64,000 nt of DNA from Pohlia nutans (lineage: Eukaryota > Streptophyta > Bryopsida > Bryales > Mniaceae), in NCBI GenBank assembly GCA_022496805.1, contig CM040085.1, positions 31,091,811-31,155,810 on the forward strand. Direction: 5' to 3'. The position numbers were made by a program, and so were the translations under genes. Of the stretch, positions 31,667 through 43,998 are shown in pieces. Position 1 is the first letter of the stretch. Each line of letters begins with the position of its first letter. The notes beneath the pieces are model-generated. The model was not told the DNA's origin. It did not search any database and was given only the letters and a program-made list of their open reading frames with translations.

Positions 31667-31930
31667 CCGGGGAAGTCATTGTGAAGAATTTAGATAACTA
31701 TGAGAGAACAAATATAAGGCGTTTTTTATTCATTTGAGATAAAATTTATAAATTTATATAAGTAATATAGGGTGTTTTAAAACCAATTTGGGAATATTTC
31801 AGGAATATTCCTATAATATATATGAAATATACTATAAATAGTAGAATATTCCAATTATTTCATAGCCCCCCATTAAATACCCTTTGTATGCTCATATGTA
31901 TCCAAAATTACACTAAGTGGCTTCCCCGAG
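31667..31930. mobile_element. MULE-like MITE with 9-bp target duplication, copy 2
   Basis: The ends CCGGGGAAGTCATTGTG and AGTGGCTTCCCCGAG are inverted repeats, flanked by GGCCACCAC on the left and GGCCACCAA on the right. It is the inverted full-length partner of 6564-6838. Confidence 0.75.
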
Positions 31931-33984
31931 GGCCACCAAAGCAAACCACTTGGCTCCCTGTAACAGTGAGTGTCAGGGATTTCTATATAAACCCTGAAAA
32001 CACAAGGCAGCAGACGGGGTACCTTGTGTTGACTTTACGGATAGTTAACTCAAATGCCTTCCAAAATATATTTTTACCTTCCAAAAATGAAGGGCCTCAT
32101 TTCTTCTTTACAATGGTGTATTTTCCTTCGAAGGCTTCTTGGATGATTTGGTTTAATGTTTATAGAAGTAATCACTTTTAAACATTTAGGCACTTCAAAA
32201 CAAAAAATGTTGAAAACAATGCCAAAAATAGTGTAAAAAACAACACCCTTTTTTGGTAGTGACATCCATAGTCATGTTCTCATTTCCACTAAATGTTTAA
32301 CGTCAAAATCTTTGGAACTCCATGTTGAGTTTGGACATTTGGGCCAATGTTGTACTAGTATAACATGGTTATCAATGAGAAGTAGTGGACCTCAAGGGAA
32401 TATTTAGAGCGTCTCCTATTGTTTAACTAAATATGGCTCCTACACACACAACCATTCAACATATGGAGGGTTGGCTGGTAGGAAGTAGAGCCCATGAGTC
32501 TCTGTATTTTGCCCTCTCATTCCATTAGTGCCACATAGTGCCCTCTCACACGTAGTAAGATGAAAACCTCAAACATGCGCTTTAAATATGAACGCCTTAG
32601 CGATTTTGTAACCGCCTTTGCTAGACCATTTCCCCATTTCCTTTATGCAATGACTGTTGAACATTGAAAATGCCTCCCTTGTGGGGTCTCACTCTTGGAT
32701 AGGACAAAGTAGGATAATTGCTTTAAAGTTGACCTATTAAACTCCTTTACAAAAATGTGCATAACTCAAGCATAAAAACTCCAAATCATAAAGTTCTTTT
32801 TGTAGGTGAAATATTGCTTGATTGTGAAACTTTTCTTTGTTGATCAGTACTCAAAATAAGTTAGTCTACTATGCACAATTGAGCCTCGAAAGTCTGATCA
32901 CAACACATTTTTTTATCATTCAACTCATGCACATTCTTCACTACCTTACTGAAATTTGTCCATATCTCATTTATAAAAACTTCAAATCACAAAATTCTTT
33001 TAGGAGGTGGAAGATGACTTGTCCTTCTAACTTCTCTTAGTTCAACTATATTTCAAGATAAGATCATTTTCTATGCTCAATTGTGCACCAAAATCTACTT
33101 AAAAATATGATGTAGTGAGAATTCACATGGGCTTGCAAGTTCTTTATCCCATATCATTTGGGAGTGATTTAGAATGAATTTGATCACAAGACCAATTCTT
33201 TCTTCCTTCAAAACTCACACTCAATTACTCAAATGATATTAAGATGTGAAAAAATGGTAATTTTCAACATTTTGGCAATTTCAAAAATAACTTATGTGAA
33301 ATTCGGCAAAAACTACTTACAATTTCCAAAAAGAAATACGCATGCTCTATTTATGTGTATTTCATTCAATACCGGTATATAGATTTTATCACATATGTAA
33401 AACTATGATGATATGGAGATTCAAATTGTCATATTAATCATTTTCACAGAGCATTGGTTTTTATTTTTATATGTAGGTCCAAATTCTACACATGTTTCTT
33501 TGTAGAATAAAATGACAACTCTTATTGTAATTATTTTGTATATTCTTCACTTTTCTATATAATTTCATTTATTTTCACTTCAATTTAGGTTATCTCATTT
33601 ATTATATAGAATTTACAATCAATTTATCATTATTGAAATATTATTTTACAATAATGCTAAATGATTTAATATTTTATTCTTGTTTTTAGGATACCCTAAA
33701 ACCTTAAAAAAATCAAAGTTAAAATTATAAAAAATATATAATTAAAGTTTAATAAATTATAACATTTACCATCAAATCAAAATATATACAATGCATTGAA
33801 CATTGTTCTAGAAAGTTAAATTTTAGTATTTTTAAAGCCTATTCAAGATCAATTTAATTATCTAAGAAATTTTATTTGATTTATAAATGAAATTCAAAAC
33901 AATTTTTCACCTTAAATACAAAGTTCTTTGTTGTTACTTTCTTCTATAAATTAAAGATCATTGTAATTTTCTTATGTTGGAGTT
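31931..33984. other. AT-rich spacer with diffuse repeats, no gene
   Basis: Positions about 32740-33310 share phrases with the TIR element at 42058-42972 (TTTGTCCATATCT, GGAGGTGGAAGA, CTATGCTCAATTG, ATTCGGCAAAA), so a relative of that element lies here. Near 32190-32262 a sequence ends in CCCTTTTTTGGTAGTG, shared with about 40750-40769. No coding signal. Confidence 0.4.
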
Positions 33985-34395
33985 ATAGAAAACAACTAGT
34001 GTGGCCATGTGATGTTGATCCAATGTTCTCCGTGATTTAGACATGCTTTTGTTTTTTATTTTATTTTTAAATTCATTTATTTATAATTTAATTCAATTTA
34101 TGGTGAGGAAATTTGATTAAAAATCCATAACTTTTACACCGTAGGTCCAAAATTTACAAAATGACTTTGGTGCACCCTTACTCACCAAGAGATTTCCGAC
34201 AATGCCAAGAATAACATCAAGAACTCCCAAATTCCATTTTTCATAATTTAATTCAATTTGTGATGTCACAAATCACTAAAAAATCCATAACTCTCACAGT
34301 GTACCTCTAAAAGCGATAAAATGACTTTAGAACACATCTCCCCATCCAGAGCTTTCCAACGGTACCAAGAACGTGGCCGGCGGACGCACGGTCGA
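33985..34395 (+). repeat. Dispersed repeat, copy 2
   Basis: Partner of 23905-24385 in the same orientation, with shared blocks AACTAGTGTGGCCATGTG, AATTTGATTAAAAATCCATA and GGTACCAAGAACGTGGCCGG. It also contains two successive related units. Confidence 0.7.
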
Positions 34396-34896
34396 GGAGA
34401 TCTCAATGGTCAATTTTAAAAAAAAAATCATTTTTCCTCCTCCCCCTCCTTTATACTTTTTTCCCTCTCCCTCCCCCTTTTGTTGCCTATTTAGCTTAGA
34501 GTAGGTCTTGGCGCCCCTTCCCCCCACCACCAACTCCAAGTTCAGACAATGTCGGCAACTGCCACCTCACTACAACCACATGAGACGGTCTTAAAACATC
34601 TCCACCAGCACTATGGATAGCTCTTTGTCTCTAGAAAATGGATGTGCATGGGTTGGTCAACAATCTATTTGGAATGAGACATTGAATAATATAACCGAGT
34701 TTAGGGCCCTCAAAATGACTCAAGCTAGTGTATCTTCTCTTCTTAATTGCACAATTCATGCGTAGTGATTTGTGAGTGGCTTAGTTACTACTTTCAAAAT
34801 CTAATTGAGTGATGTTCGTAGGAACTACATGGTATGCCCTGTAACTTTTGGATGACCTAATCAAAGTGTAATTCAGAGTTGCTAGCAGAAATGCTC

Positions 34897-35451
34897 TTAA
34901 CCCTTTGACGGGCCTGCGTCCACATAGTGGACGATGAACAAATTCAGATTATTCTCTTGACTACATACATGGACAATTTTCATCCATCCAAGTTTTCCTT
35001 GGTTCTTGTGCTAGTTGACTATCATTTGTACAGTATAGATCTTCAAATTAAGATATTGTGATTTTTTTTTTAATAACAAAATTGGTTTATGTCAAGTTTT
35101 ATTCTTAGTTCAAAAAGGTAAGACCTTAAACATGATTTTCTAAAATAAGTACAATCAAATAATAGAAATCATATCATCTCATAGAACATGTTATTCCAAA
35201 TTCATTACAACAATATTATTTAAAAAAATTGGTAACTAATTTGGGATTTTTAATTGAATTTCAAAAGAAAATTTTGAAATTTTAATTACAATTTATTAAT
35301 AAAAAAATATGATAAAACCAATTGTACAGATGTGATCTTCACATTGACATTTACAACTTAGCTTTCTATATCAACTCCATTTTTGTTATTCTTCTAACAT
35401 TTTATAACGCATCTTCAAAATCATAGTTGAATCGAGACATTAAAGGGTTAA
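34897..35451. mobile_element. TTAA-flanked MITE-like element, family A, copy 2
   Basis: It starts TTAACCCTTTGACGGGCCTG and ends GAGACATTAAAGGGTTAA, with the same subterminal hairpin CGTCCAC-ata-GTGGACG as copy 1. It is 555 bp and in the same orientation as 17665-18212. Confidence 0.85.
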
Positions 35452-35803
35452 GGGAAAAACTCAGAGCATGGACACCCATGCCCTTCTAGAGTCTCACATT
35501 CAAGAATTAGATGAAAAGTGCCAAAGGCCCTTCAGAAAGGCCTCTTAACTCTCAATCCTAGTGTGTTAAGAAATGGCCCTTCAAATCACTATTTAATTGA
35601 CTATATCCCACATTCTACTTGTGATTGGTCCATTGACTATTTGATGTGCACTTTTGATGTGTGAGGGGCGTGCAAGTGTGGAGGAGTGTAAGTGCAAAGG
35701 GCTCTTCAAATGTAGATGAATACTTTCAGCGGGTTACCCCTAGCGTGCATGGGTGTGAATGCTCTCAACACTCTATAAGCTTGCTTTGAAACCATCCCAT
35801 AAC

Positions 35804-36378
35804 TCAATCCCTAAACGTCCAATTGTCTAGAAAGTGGATGATGTACAGAATCAAACAAAGTTTTCTCATCCGTCATTGACTTTTTGCAGCGTGATTTTTT
35901 ACTAGAAATTTTACGGGAAGTTAGCTTCATGCATGTGTGATCCGATTAGAAAGGGGATGATTTGTGAAAAATTTATGTCTCATTTCATGTTGTAGTGATT
36001 CACCCAAAATTTCAAAGATTTCAATGTAAAAGTGCTCTTAAAAAAGTCAAGTCATAAAATTAAGCAACCAAAAAATCTCCAAAAATCACTACACTTAGAG
36101 TATTACAATTCAACCAATCGCAAGAAATTTCATGTACATATTGTCAATATCTTATTGGTTATCAAATTACAAAAGGATTTTGAATTTTAAGCTTCAAATT
36201 TTATACAAAAATATTGGTGACAGCAATCATAGATCTAACCTTATGGATAGAATCAAAAATTCATAGCGTACAACTTTTATTCATATATCAAGTTCAAAAT
36301 ATCCCTCTTAGTTACATTTTATAAGATATGTTTGAAATTCTTCGAATCTGGAGAGGGATGAGGATGTTTAGGGGTTAA
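35804..36378. mobile_element. TTAA-flanked MITE-like element, family B, copy 2
   Basis: Nearly full-length match to 16303-16879. The left TTAA has decayed to TCAA, followed by TCCCTAAACGTCC. The right end GTTTAGGGGTTAA shares its TTAA with the next element. Confidence 0.8.
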
Positions 36379-36923
36379 CCCTTTAACATCCCGATTCAAC
36401 ACTTCATTATAAAATGTTTGGCGAAAAACAAAAATAGAGTTAATGTACAAAGAAAAGTTGTAAATGTCAGTGTGAAGATCACAATCATCACATCTGTACG
36501 GTTGGATTCATCATACGTTCTATTAATATTTTTTTAATGAATTTTGCAAGGTTTTCTCTTAAAATTCAATTAAAGATTCCAAATTAACACACAAATTATT
36601 AAAAAATATTGTAATAATTTTGGAATTACATGCACTACGAGATGGTATAGTTTCCATTATTTGATTTTATTTATTTTGAAAAATCATGTTTAAGGTCTCA
36701 CTTTTGAACTAAGAATGAAACTTGACATAAACCAATTTGTGTTGTTTTTCAAAAAATCACAATATCTTATTTTGAAAATCCATACCATACAAATGATAGT
36801 CAACTAGCACTAGAACCAAGAGAAATTTGGATAGACGAAATATTGTACATGATGTAGTCAAGAGAAAGGTTGCAATCAGTTCGTCGTCCATTATATGCAA
36901 TTTGTTTGTCGTCAAAAGGTTAA
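36375..36923. mobile_element. TTAA-flanked MITE-like element, family A, copy 3, inverted
   Basis: It starts TTAACCCTTTAACATCCCGA, which is the right end of the family in inverse orientation, and ends GTCGTCAAAAGGTTAA. Its left TTAA (36375-36378) is also the right TTAA of the family B element. Confidence 0.85.
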
Positions 36924-36962
36924 AGTGCTTTTGAACTTTTCCCTATTGAACCTTCCCCATTC

Positions 36963-37326
36963 AGGGATGCTTCACACTATGGCCGAAGGTCGAGAGGCTA
37001 TCGATTTCCACCAATCGGATTGCAAGAAACCAAGAATTCGGCCTCTCAGCCCTTCACACTAGAGGCCAAAGTCCAAAGGCCGTCGCCCTTCAAAATGCCT
37101 ACATAGCAACACTTTTTTACCAAGGTTGACGGACTCTCAAAGGAAGTTTGGGTCGAACGAGAATGGAAACCCAAACTATGGTCGAGAGGCCGTCAAATTT
37201 TTTCATAAAAAATCAAAACTATATTTTATTGCCTATTTTCAGCCCATTTCTTTGGACTCTCAACAAAGTTTGGCCACTCAATCCCACGGCCTGTCGACTT
37301 TGGACGGCCATAGTGTGAAGCGGCCT
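36963..37326. mobile_element. TIR element of the CACTATGGCC family, copy 2
   Basis: The left end AGGGATGCTTCACACTATGG and right end CCATAGTGTGAAGCGGCCT are inverted repeats of about 22 bp. It is 364 bp. The interior repeats motifs such as GGTCGAGAGGC and GACTCTCAA. The relative at 12230-12906 carries a nested insertion. Confidence 0.7.
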
Positions 37327-38373
37327 CAGTTCTTAACTTTCATTCATTGAATTTGAATTTTATATAGCGGATTGTCCCATGCATGAGAATGTCCCCGGTC
37401 AGTTGCCCACAGTGGCCTTTTCCTCAAGAAAAAGGTTCACGATCCCTTCATTCCTTGAGCTTGTGGTCCTGGCGAATTTCTGCAGTTCAGTATATCTTGT
37501 CTTTTCTTGAGCTGTTGTTGTTTAGGGTTCCGAAGTTGTAGGTGATCGGAATCCAACAAGCACTGATCGACTCGTCTGGTACGTGCTGTCCTCGACTTCC
37601 TCTTGCACTGCATACATTTCTTTTGTACACCAATTAATTATAATCTCGAAAGGCTTTGTCTGCATATTATCAGGTTTGTGTTTTTATGTTGCATTTCGTT
37701 GCATTGATAATTTCCCCTGTATAGGCCTTTAGGGTTTCATCGTGCTTGAAGAAACCTAACAATGGAGCGTTACTAGGTTATGGCAATCTTTTTCTCCGGT
37801 TTGAACAATTTGAACGTTTTTCAATCTTGTATGTGTAATCTAACGGTCCAGCCTTATCACAATTTTGTCACTGCAGCTGAAAGTAATTTGGTATTCCTTG
37901 AAGATTTAAGACGAGATGTTGTTTTGGTACATAATGTTTTCTTGCTCGTTTTTTGTGTGCTTGTACAGTACAGAAACTCTTCAAGGAAAATATCGAAGAA
38001 GCGCCTGCGCAAGTTCAGAATTTCAATGTCGTAGCCAACACCATAGTTTCTTAGGAATCTAAATCCTAGGGTGCAATTTTGCACTACAGAGCTCTAGCTT
38101 GAAGGTAGTTTGTTTGACTGTTGATAAAGGATTTCTGGATTTGAAGCCAGAAACTCTCTGGCTTGTGAAAATCCTTTTCTCCGCGCTCTTGCCACTCGGG
38201 ATTGTATCTTAGTCCGGGAAGATCACACCCAATTGCTTCATCATGGGGGTAACGTACTGAGTGAGTCTTCTGTTGGAGACCTAAAGAGCACAATCTTTGT
38301 TTATGAACTATTTCTAAAAGTAGAGTGCCATTTTGGTGTTTGATTTTTTGGTCTTCTGGAGGACGAGGGATCG
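37327..38373. other. Upstream region of the HDA8-like gene
   Basis: Likely promoter and leader. Positions about 37440-37580 look like leader sequence, with a possible donor TCTGGTACGTGC near 37578, so a leader intron is plausible. No separate gene is supported; frames here lack domain signals. Confidence 0.4.
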
Positions 38374-41300
38374 ATGGCGGACGAGGGTGGTGCTCCAACG
38401 GACATGAACCAGGTCCACGTCTTTTTCCACGAGGCCATGCTGAAGATGCATGACACCGGCCGTGGCGTGTTCGACACTTTCGAGAATCCCGGGTTTCTAG
38501 ACGTGCTGGAACCTCACCCGGAAAACGCCGATCGTATCCGCAACATCCGATCCATTTTGCAGCGAGGGCCCATTGCGCCATTCATCACCTGGCACGAGAG
38601 CCGGCCTGCCAAAGTTGAAAGCCTCACCAGCTTTCACACCCTAGGTCAGCAACCTCCTTAGCAACCCTAATTCAGTCTCAAGTTCCCTGCCTCATTTCCA
38701 TTCTAAGATGAGTGACCACGTCTTGCTTGCACCCTACTTGCTCATTGAAGACCAATCAAGTGTACCAATATTTCCATTCAAAGATGAGTAACCATAGACA
38801 TTTATTCAAGTCATGCTTACACCTAACTTGCTAACTGAAGACCAATCAAATGTACCAACATTTCCATTCAAAGATGAGTAACCATAGATGACGTTTGGTC
38901 AAAGTCATGCTTGCACCCAGCTTGCTAATGGAAGACCAATCAAGTGTACGAATTGATGAGATGGTGTTGGTAACAGAGGTCAGTGTAGGAGATGGGATCA
39001 GGCATACTGGGGCAAAGTGCAAATGCATGAAGCACAAGGAGTTACATGTTTTTGTGCTTACTTTTGAGTGACAAGAATTGTGGCTTGGGTTTGCAGAGTA
39101 CGTGCAAGAGCTGATTGATGCCGACGCAGCGGGGGGGAGGGTGTTGTGTTCGGGCACACGCCTCGGTCCGGGGTCGTGGGCGGCAGCTCTCTTGGCCGCA
39201 GGCTCAGCGCAACAAGCGATGCAATACCTCCTTGATGGCCATGGCCAGCTTGCTTACGCGTTGGTCCGTCCTCCTGGTCACCACGCTCAGCCCACTCACG
39301 CTGATGGCTACTGTTTCCTCAACAACGCTGGACTGGCAGTGCAGCTCGCAAGAGATCAGGTCAGCACATCCTCCTCCTCACACTAATACACTTGTCCCTC
39401 TCTATTATGACATGTTTGGGAAGCCCTACCTTCAAGGTGGCAGGCATGGATTAGTCACAGAAATGCGTATTGCTTGAAACAATAATATCGTCATATTATG
39501 GAGTGTCATTGTATGGAGGGTAGACTGTCCCTCCACCGCAACACTTGTTAGTACTGTGGACTAGATAACCTTTGAGAAAGGTCATTGGACACAATGCCAA
39601 GTCGTTTCATTGAATCTTGAACGACCACATCTGTACTTTTTGGTTCACCTCACACGTTTGGGTTATAACCTTGACATGGTTGCCTTGATTTTGAACTCCT
39701 TTGAGAGCCGGGAGGTTTGAGAAGGTTATGAACATAGTGGCAAGTCTTTTTTTTTCGATTTCAGTACTTTTTAATTAATCAAAGGGCTCACATAGAGCAA
39801 AAAGGTTATGGACTATAACCTTCTTCTAACCAGCCAACAAGAGAGTGATACATTCGCCTCAAACTCGGACTTGGTATTATGAAACGCCGAAATCTAGTCA
39901 GTGTAAGAAGCGAGTTGGCACATGTAGGACAACGTATACTATAATTCATGGATGGTTCCCATGGATGACTCTTTTCTAGCCATTGAATTGAATGTGATGT
40001 GTGAGGCTGTTTTTTTCCATATACAAGACACGTTTTGAGGTGGGGGTTTGTGCAATGATGTTGCAGGGATGCAAAAGAGTGGCAGTGTTGGACATAGATG
40101 TGCACTACGGCAATGGCACTGCCGAGGGGTTCTACAAGAGAGACGACGTGTACACCATCTCGCTACACATGAACCACGGCTCATGGGGTCCTTCACATCC
40201 CCAGACGGGGCTCACAGACGAAGTCGGCTTGGGCGTGGGCAAGGGCTTCAACATGAACATTCCGTTGGCCTTTGGGACGGGAGACGAGGGCTACGAGCAC
40301 GCCATGGCTGACTTGGTGGTGCCTGCCTTGTCCACTTTCAGGCCCGAGATGATCGTTTTGACCATTGGTCAGGACTCCAGTCAGGTGCGTTGTGAGCTTA
40401 AATGGCCTATAATAAGCCTTTCACTATCCAAAAAGGGTCTTGTCTTTATCCCGATTGAACATTGTTTTTAAAGATTCGTTATAAAATGTTTGATGAAAAA
40501 CAAAAATGGAGTTGATGTCACAGCGAAGTTGTAAATATCAATGTGAAGATCACATATGTACGGTTGGATTCATTATATTTTTTTATCAAGTAGACGTTTG
40601 GATGGATGAAAAACTGTACAAGATGTAGCGTTCAGAAAGGTTGCAATTTGTTTGTCGTCCATATAATGGACGCAGGCACGTCAAAGGGTTAACACTCTTT
40701 TTGACATTGTTTTTTGACACTAAAGTGTCGAAAACAAGAGTGTCGAAAATGACACCCTTTTTTGGTAGTGCATCCTCTCCTCCTTTTCTTTCTTGGCCTA
40801 TTATTTTTTTGGTGTTCAACGATACTTTTTGGGCTCATAACAAGTTCTCCTAGCCATTCCATCCTCTCCATTATTCTTTCCTAGCCATTCAATCCATTCA
40901 CCATCTTCTTATGGCTTGACATGAAACAAGGTTTATGGTAAAATTAGATTGGTTCAAAACAAATTGGACATTGTTGTAAAGAAACTCTTATTCATGGAGA
41001 GGTCTCTTAATGATCACTATGTATTATTGGAAGGCCTTCGTATGATCATTGTGATCAAATAGAGACCTCTTGGAGAAGATTCTCTTCAGAATGCTATCTT
41101 AAAGTCCCTAAACTATTGAAACGGGTGTGCAAGAGACTGGGGAGAGATCCCAGTGATTGTGATTTTATTGAAAACCCTGTTATAATCCTATGCATGGTGT
41201 CTTCCCACAAGGATGGTCTTTCAACTGGCTCAAGAATATTCTGAGTTTTTGCTCTTGTAATTTCATTAAAGCTGTCAGTTCTTGATTTCTCCTATGAATT

Positions 41301-42008
41301 TGGCCCTATGCGATTCTGAGCTCAAAAGCTTGTCATCAAAATACTTAGTCTCAGAACAGAATTGCCTCTAATTTCAGAACCATAAGATTGCTTACCGTCA
41401 CCCCCTAAGGTAGAGGGCTCCAAAACCAACAGGGTTCTAATTCCAACAGAATCTAGACCATGCATTTATTTTAGAACACAAATCTAAGCACATCATAGAA
41501 CTCTTATTAGATGTTGACCAAAATGATAAGCTATCTATGGTCTACCTAGATTTAGGTTCTAGGATGATTATTGTGCCTAGATTCTGTTGGAATTAGAACC
41601 CTGTTGGTTTTGGAGCCCTCTACCTTAATAGGTCTTGGTTGTTTCACCAAAAAATAGGAACAAAAGGCTCAGTTGTAGGGTTTTCTCAGATTGGGTTCCT
41701 GAATTGGGGTGCAGTTGGATCCCAACGGGAGGATGTGCTTGACCATGGAGGGCTATCGCCGGATAGGCCAGATTGTGCGAGAGCTTGCAGATGCGTTTTC
41801 AGGCGGCCGTGTGCTCGTCGTGCAAGAAGGAGGGTATCAAATCACTTATTCAGCTTACTGCGCCCATGCAACACTGGAAGGCCTCCTTGATCTGCCTCAG
41901 CCTTTGCTCGCTGATCCCATGGGCTGCTATCCTGAGGACCTGTCCTATTCCACTGCAAGGATTGCAAAGATACGGAGCAAGTTGAAAGGCTTGAAAAATG
42001 CAACGTAG
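38374..42008 (+). CDS. Histone deacetylase, HDA8-like (Zn-dependent, RPD3/HDA1 superfamily), four exons
   Basis: CDS joins 38374-38644, 39097-39359, 40067-40384 and 41715-42008: 1146 nt, 381 residues, all junctions GT-AG and in phase. The product follows plant HDA8 throughout: HVFFHEAML, FDTFENPGFLDVLE and HPENADRIRN in exon 1; the active-site PPGHHAQPTHADGYCFLNNA in exon 2; zinc-binding VLDIDVHYGNGTAEGF and HMNHGSWGPSHPQ in exon 3; IGQDSS/QLDPNGR across the last junction; and the catalytic-tyrosine QEGGYQITYSAYC in exon 4. The HH pair, the DxH and D zinc ligands and the EGGY tyrosine are all present, so it should be active, removing acetyl groups from lysines of histones or other proteins. 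The length matches the family (about 377 residues). Intron 3 holds two transposon relics and intron 1 a tandem repeat. Confidence 0.95.
38708..38949 (+). repeat. Three-copy ~90-bp tandem repeat in intron 1 of the HDA8-like gene
   Basis: Units share GAGTAACCATAGA, AGTCATGCTTGCACC, AACTTGCTAA and GAAGACCAATCAAGTGTACC. The last unit is shorter. The array is wholly intronic. Confidence 0.8.
40446..40692. mobile_element. TTAA-type element, family A, copy 4, internally deleted, in HDA8 intron 3
   Basis: The left end TTATCCCGATTGAACATTG and right end GACGCAGGCACGTCAAAGGGTTAA match inverted family A, but only 247 bp remain. Confidence 0.75.
41408..41625. mobile_element. TA-flanked hairpin MITE in HDA8 intron 3
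   Basis: The first ~60 bp (AGGTAGAGGGCTCCAAAACC onward) are an almost perfect reverse complement of the last ~60 bp (ending GGAGCCCTCTACCT). TA flanks both sides, as in Tc1/mariner-derived MITEs. It is about 218 bp, ending 89 bp before exon 4. Confidence 0.8.
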
Positions 42009-42057
42009 CTTTATCACCGTCCTATGGTCCTGTCAAGCAGATGTTTTCAATAAGGTT

Positions 42058-42972
42058 GCCATAGTTTACTAGCAGGTTCAACACCTCGTTGCCTAATAAT
42101 TAATTAAAGTTCCAAAAGTAGGTACGGCACCTAAAAATAGTATATTAATAATTTCGGCAGTTTTCTCTTTAAATTTTTTTAAATTCGACTTGTTGTTAAG
42201 TCCAACTCTCATTCATTGGTTGACAAGTAAGATGTGTGTAAAGAGTTTAGAATGCTCTGTGCTTTATACAAGTGGAGTGGAGTTGTATCCGAACAATGCA
42301 TGTGGGATATGTAAACTTTGAGGTGAAGCACCTAATTAATCTTCATTTTTATAACATGCATAGTTTTTGCATAAAGTCTTCAAATGACATAAAATTTGTT
42401 GGAGGTGAAAGATTACTTGATTTCCAAACTTTTCTTAATCCAAAAAAGTTCCAAAAAAGTTGATCTTCTATGCACATGAAAGCTCTGTAAAACTGTTAGG
42501 AACGCATTTTGATTTTTTGACCTTTACACTCCTGCGCTGATTTGTCCATATCTTTTGCATAAAGACTTATTTTGACACAAAAATTGTTGGAGGTGGAAGA
42601 AGGCTTGATTTCTCAACTTTTGTTAGTTAGACGCAATTCTATAAAACTTCATCTTCTATGCTCAATTGGACTCCAAAAATCTGTGTAAGATACATTTCCA
42701 AAGCCTCACCTAGAGTCTTGCTACTTCTTAACCCATATTCTTTGTGGACTAATGTAGGTGAGCTTGATTACAAGAGCAACACCTTCTCTCCATTGAAATT
42801 CACACAAGCCTCCCAACTAAGTTTAAACCTAGTGAAAAGTAACAATTTCTCACTTTTTGGCGATTTTGAATTATAGTTTATATAATATTCGGCAAAAGAT
42901 GCCAATAATTTTCCGAAATTTTAGGCATCTTTCTTAGAATTATTTTCTACCGAACCTCCTAGTAAACTACGG
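42058..42972. mobile_element. TIR element just after the HDA8-like stop codon
   Basis: The left end GCCATAGTTTACTAGCAGGT pairs with the right end ACCTCCTAGTAAACTACGGC, an inverted repeat of about 22 bp with two or three mismatches. It is 915 bp. The interior has two related units (TTTGCATAAAG, AATTTGTTGGAGGTG.AAGA) that also occur at about 32740-33310. It starts only 50 bp after the stop codon, so the 3' untranslated region must lie in or end at it. Confidence 0.6.
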
Positions 42973-43346
42973 CAGTATTGTACATGTATAGACACTTCAT
43001 GGTATTCTCACATGACATGGGCTTAAATGCAAACGGTCACTAGATTAAATGACGCCCTACTCTATAGCAAAAGATCAAAGAGATATACCATCATAAGCCC
43101 AATAGAGATATGATTACTAATATGCTCCAATTTGGATAATAACACCCAAGATTGAGAGCAATTGTGCATAGTAATCAAAACGGTAGACAAAATCATAAGT
43201 CATATCATAGCATTGAGTCATTATGCTAGACGACATTAGAAGACGAATTCTCTCATGGCTTTGATAATTAAATAATTTTGAATCATGTTCTGATTAGTGG
43301 ACGATATTTTGGATGAGTTGAAACAACCTTGGGGTACTTAGTGAAT

Positions 43347-43865
43347 ATGAGGAGGCCGTTTGGTGTTTGCAATTTGGCAAGGACTTTCCAAAAACTTTAG
43401 ATGAAAATCTTTGCTCCATACTTTGGCAAGGTTATACAAATATATATTTGGACGACTTTTGGGTTTTTTCAACAAGAAAGAAGTCCATTTTGAGCACCTT
43501 CGACTAACGTTTAAAAGGCTAGTTGCACTTTTGCAGCCTAAGCCCAAAGAAGTCCCACTCTAGCTTTAGGGAAGGAATATTGTTTGGACACGTGATCTCT
43601 GAGCATGGGATTTGAGTTGATCATGAAAAAATTGCTTTCATTTTGAAATTGCAATCTCCAAGTGACTTGGGAGTTCACCGTGTTTGGGAGAAGATATCGT
43701 ACAACCTATTCATTTTCAATTTAGACAGCATGACCCCACTGTATTACGCAAGCTGCATCTTATATGCTTGCGAAGTGAGATACTCGGATGTTGAGAAGCT
43801 TGCTATCTCTTTGCTCTTCGATTGTATACGTTTTAAACACTATCTACTACGGTACCTGATCTATT
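43347..43865 (+). pseudogene. Decayed Ty3/gypsy retrotransposon pol (reverse transcriptase and RNase H)
   Basis: Reading across several frames, with stops, shows the reverse-transcriptase block RPFGVCNLARTFQ, the active-site region YLDDFWVFS, a PKKSH block, an LFGHVISEHGI block and a VDHEKI block. The RNase H motif PLYYASCILYACEVRYSDVE follows, then LAISLLFDCIRFKHYLL. This order is that of plant Ty3/gypsy polyproteins. Only about 520 bp remain, with stop codons and a deletion between the two domains, and no LTRs, protease or integrase are seen. It is a dead relic between the HDA8-like and FANCI genes. Confidence 0.85.
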
Positions 43866-43998
43866 AAAGACAATCATTGTAGGATAGAAGTCTCAGAGCA
43901 TCTTACATGTCTTACGGGTTCTTCATTTGAAGACTACAAAACTGTCGTGTTTGAATGTCGTCTCTACAAGAAAAACTGACCTTCAGGAGGCTGAAATA

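Noticed and set aside
38084..38581. A 165-codon minus-strand frame
   Set aside because: It is antisense to exon 1 of the HDA8-like gene.
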